Positions 62,492-64,000 of a DNA stretch of 64,000 bases are shown here, piece by piece. Position numbers and translations under genes: made by a program. Within the stretch, counting starts at the first letter, position 1, and the number at the start of each line of letters is the position of its first letter. Below the pieces are notes generated by a model, which was given only the letters and a program-made list of their open reading frames with translations, was not told where the DNA came from and ran no database searches. Source of the stretch: Propionibacterium sp. (GTDB lineage Bacteria > Actinomycetota > Actinomycetes > Propionibacteriales > Propionibacteriaceae); assembly GCA_012517405.1 (NCBI GenBank), contig JAAYVB010000006.1, positions 1-64,000 of the forward strand. The letters are read 5' to 3'.

Positions 62492-63709
62492 GTGGCCAGG
62501 TTGGATCTCGCAGTAGCGAAGCAGAGTATCAAGGCGGAATTGGAGCGCCGCACCGACGATCTGCTCGCCTTGAATCACGCGATTCACGCGGACCCGGAGT
62601 TGTCCGGGGAGGAGTTCCGGGCAGCCGAACGCATCGCATTCGTCCTCGACGACGCCGGTTTCGAGGTCGAGGTCGGCGCCTATGGCATGCCAACCGCCAT
62701 CGAGGCGCTGTACGGCGACGGCGATCTCACCGTGGTGATCTGCTGCGAGTACGACGCGCTTCCGGGCATCGGTCACGGCTGCGGCCACAATGTGATCGCG
62801 GCAGCAGGCTTGGGGGCGGCACTGGCTTTGGCGCCATTGGCCGCGGACGCGGGGTTGCGCATCAAGTTGCTCGGCACTCCCGCCGAAGAACACGGCGGCG
62901 GCAAGATCGAGCTGCTGCGAGAAGGCGCCTGGGAAGACGCCGACTTCTCGCTGATGGTGCACGGGATGAGCGGCACGGACATCTCGGCATCCCTCAAGCT
63001 CTACACCGCCGTGGACCGGTTCGACATCATCTTCACCGGCAAGGGCGCGCACGCAGCGAGTGCTCCCTGGGCCGGCATCAACGCCCTGTCAGCCGCCACT
63101 CTTGCCCTGAATGCGATCGGATTCCTGCGCCAGCACATGATGCAGGGCGTCAGCATGAACGCGATCATTTCGCAAGGCGGCACCGCCACTAACATCATCA
63201 GCGAGCAGGCGGTGGTCCAGGTTGAGGTGCGAGCCTTCGAGATCGCCATCTGGCGGGACGTGAAGAAGCGGGTGCTGGCCTGCTTCGAAGGTGCAGCGAT
63301 CGCGACGGGTTGCTCCTGGGAGTACCGAAGGACCGAGTACGCCTATGCTCCCGTCGATCCCGATCCGCAGCTGGCCAAGCTCTGGGACGACAACCTCATC
63401 GCGGGCGGCCGCACCGTGGACCACACGGGTGCTGGCGGTGGCGCATCCACCGACATGGGCAACGTGACCCAGGTGCTGCCGGCCATTCATCCGACGATCG
63501 CATTTCTGGGTGAGACTGCTATCCCCCACACCGCGGAGTTCGCGACCGCAGCGATCACGGCTGCCGCCGACCAAGCGATGCTGGACGGTGCGCAGGGCCT
63601 GGCGGCAACAGTCCTGGACGTCGCGCTGAACCCTGCGCTGCGCAAGCATTATCAGGATCTGAAGGCCGCGCGGCCCGCCGGCGCCACTCAGGTCAGTCTG
63701 GAATCCTGA
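62492..63709 (+). CDS. M20-family amidohydrolase (AbgB-like)
   Basis: 405-residue zinc peptidase/amidohydrolase. Metal-binding and catalytic motifs: HADPELSGEEF, EYDALPGIGHGCGHN, GTPAEEHGGGK and the late PHTAEF. The smaller dimerisation domain lies around residues 180-290. GTG at 62492 with GAAGGGA upstream is preferred over the ATG at 62453. Relatives cleave N-acyl amino acids or p-aminobenzoyl-glutamate; the substrate here is unknown. Confidence 0.85.
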   Translation: MARLDLAVAKQSIKAELERRTDDLLALNHAIHADPELSGEEFRAAERIAFVLDDAGFEVEVGAYGMPTAIEALYGDGDLTVVICCEYDALPGIGHGCGHNVIAAAGLGAALALAPLAADAGLRIKLLGTPAEEHGGGKIELLREGAWEDADFSLMVHGMSGTDISASLKLYTAVDRFDIIFTGKGAHAASAPWAGINALSAATLALNAIGFLRQHMMQGVSMNAIISQGGTATNIISEQAVVQVEVRAFEIAIWRDVKKRVLACFEGAAIATGCSWEYRRTEYAYAPVDPDPQLAKLWDDNLIAGGRTVDHTGAGGGASTDMGNVTQVLPAIHPTIAFLGETAIPHTAEFATAAITAAADQAMLDGAQGLAATVLDVALNPALRKHYQDLKAARPAGATQVSLES

Positions 63710-63717
63710 GCGCCCCA

Positions 63718-64000
63718 TCAGATGGGCAGGCCGGAAGCAAATACACCGGTGGGGTCGTACTGGTGTTTGATGACACGCAGACCCTCCAGAGCCTCGCCGT
63801 AGCCGGGCGAATAGTCGTTCACGCCACCATCCACGAAGGTGAGAGCCAGCGCGTCGGCTCGCCATTGGTCGAGCGCCCTGAGATGCCCGTGCACCAACTG
63901 CCGGGTCGCGATCACTGCTGCCGGGTCCATGACCATGGCGATCGTGTGCAGCAGGTATTCGCCCTGCAGCGAGCCCACCGCGCCCGCATTGTGCGGGCGC
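63718..64000 (-). CDS. FAD-binding oxidoreductase, C-terminal fragment (cut by window edge)
   Basis: The frame is open to the right edge, so the gene starts outside the window; the GTG at 63978 is internal. The visible 93 codons include AVIATRQLVHGHLRAL and the terminal GEALEGLRVIKHQYDPTGVF, the berberine-bridge (BBE) type ending of PCMH-family FAD oxidoreductases. Convergent with the M20 gene, with 8 bases between. Confidence 0.75.
   Translation of the reverse strand, partial: RPHNAGAVGSLQGEYLLHTIAMVMDPAAVIATRQLVHGHLRALDQWRADALALTFVDGGVNDYSPGYGEALEGLRVIKHQYDPTGVFASGLPI

Overview
The window looks like chromosomal DNA of a high-GC actinobacterium, most likely a propionic-acid bacterium (Propionibacteriaceae or close kin). 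This is an inference from several features: a LexA box of the actinobacterial type ahead of an imuA-imuB-dnaE2 cassette; many GTG starts and 4-base gene overlaps; a B12-dependent propanediol microcompartment; anaerobic glycerol-3-phosphate dehydrogenase GlpABC; and a very large pyruvate:ferredoxin oxidoreductase-like protein. No rRNA, tRNA or CRISPR array was seen.

Layout. 1-276: 3' end of an ISL3-family insertion sequence. 434-6087 (minus): SOS mutagenesis cassette dnaE2, imuB, imuA under a perfect LexA box. 6135-9168 (minus): YhgE/Pip-type membrane protein, interrupted by one in-frame TAG, and its ATPase. 9466-24273 (plus): complete but streamlined propanediol-utilisation operon, pocR-pduQ-pduABCDEGHKJL-eutJ-pduMNOP. 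It ends at a strong hairpin terminator and faces an unknown multi-pass membrane protein. 25851-30083: HAD phosphatase, a divergent TetR/alpha-beta hydrolase pair with two tandem operators, and an ABC-F ATPase gene behind what reads as a leader-peptide translational attenuator. 30196-38071 (minus): an NfnA/NfnB-like fused oxidoreductase and a 1678-residue 2-oxoacid:ferredoxin oxidoreductase.

38908-44340 (plus) is the most unusual block: four translationally coupled genes for an OleA-like thiolase, a glycosyltransferase-cytochrome P450 fusion, an OleC-like AMP ligase and an OleD-like reductase. There is no OleB decarboxylase, so the pathway may stop at a beta-lactone or beta-hydroxy acid that is then decorated. 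44455-46417: YtrA-type ABC operon with a perfect operator. 47271-52124: urea/short-chain amide transporter urtABCDE, with no urease genes in the window. 52136-54554: SRAP protein, AHSA1-like protein and zinc metallopeptidase. 54745-61606: glycerol catabolism glpABC, glpF (long structured leader) and glpK. The right edge has a TMEM175-like protein, an M20 amidohydrolase and a cut-off FAD oxidoreductase.

How the parts fit. The pdu compartment would turn 1,2-propanediol (or glycerol) into aldehyde, alcohol and acyl-phosphate. The glp genes feed glycerol to dihydroxyacetone phosphate. The PFOR/Nfn-like pair would oxidise pyruvate and pass electrons between ferredoxin and NAD(P). This is a coherent fermentative metabolism, with stress-response, drug-response and lipid/natural-product genes in between.
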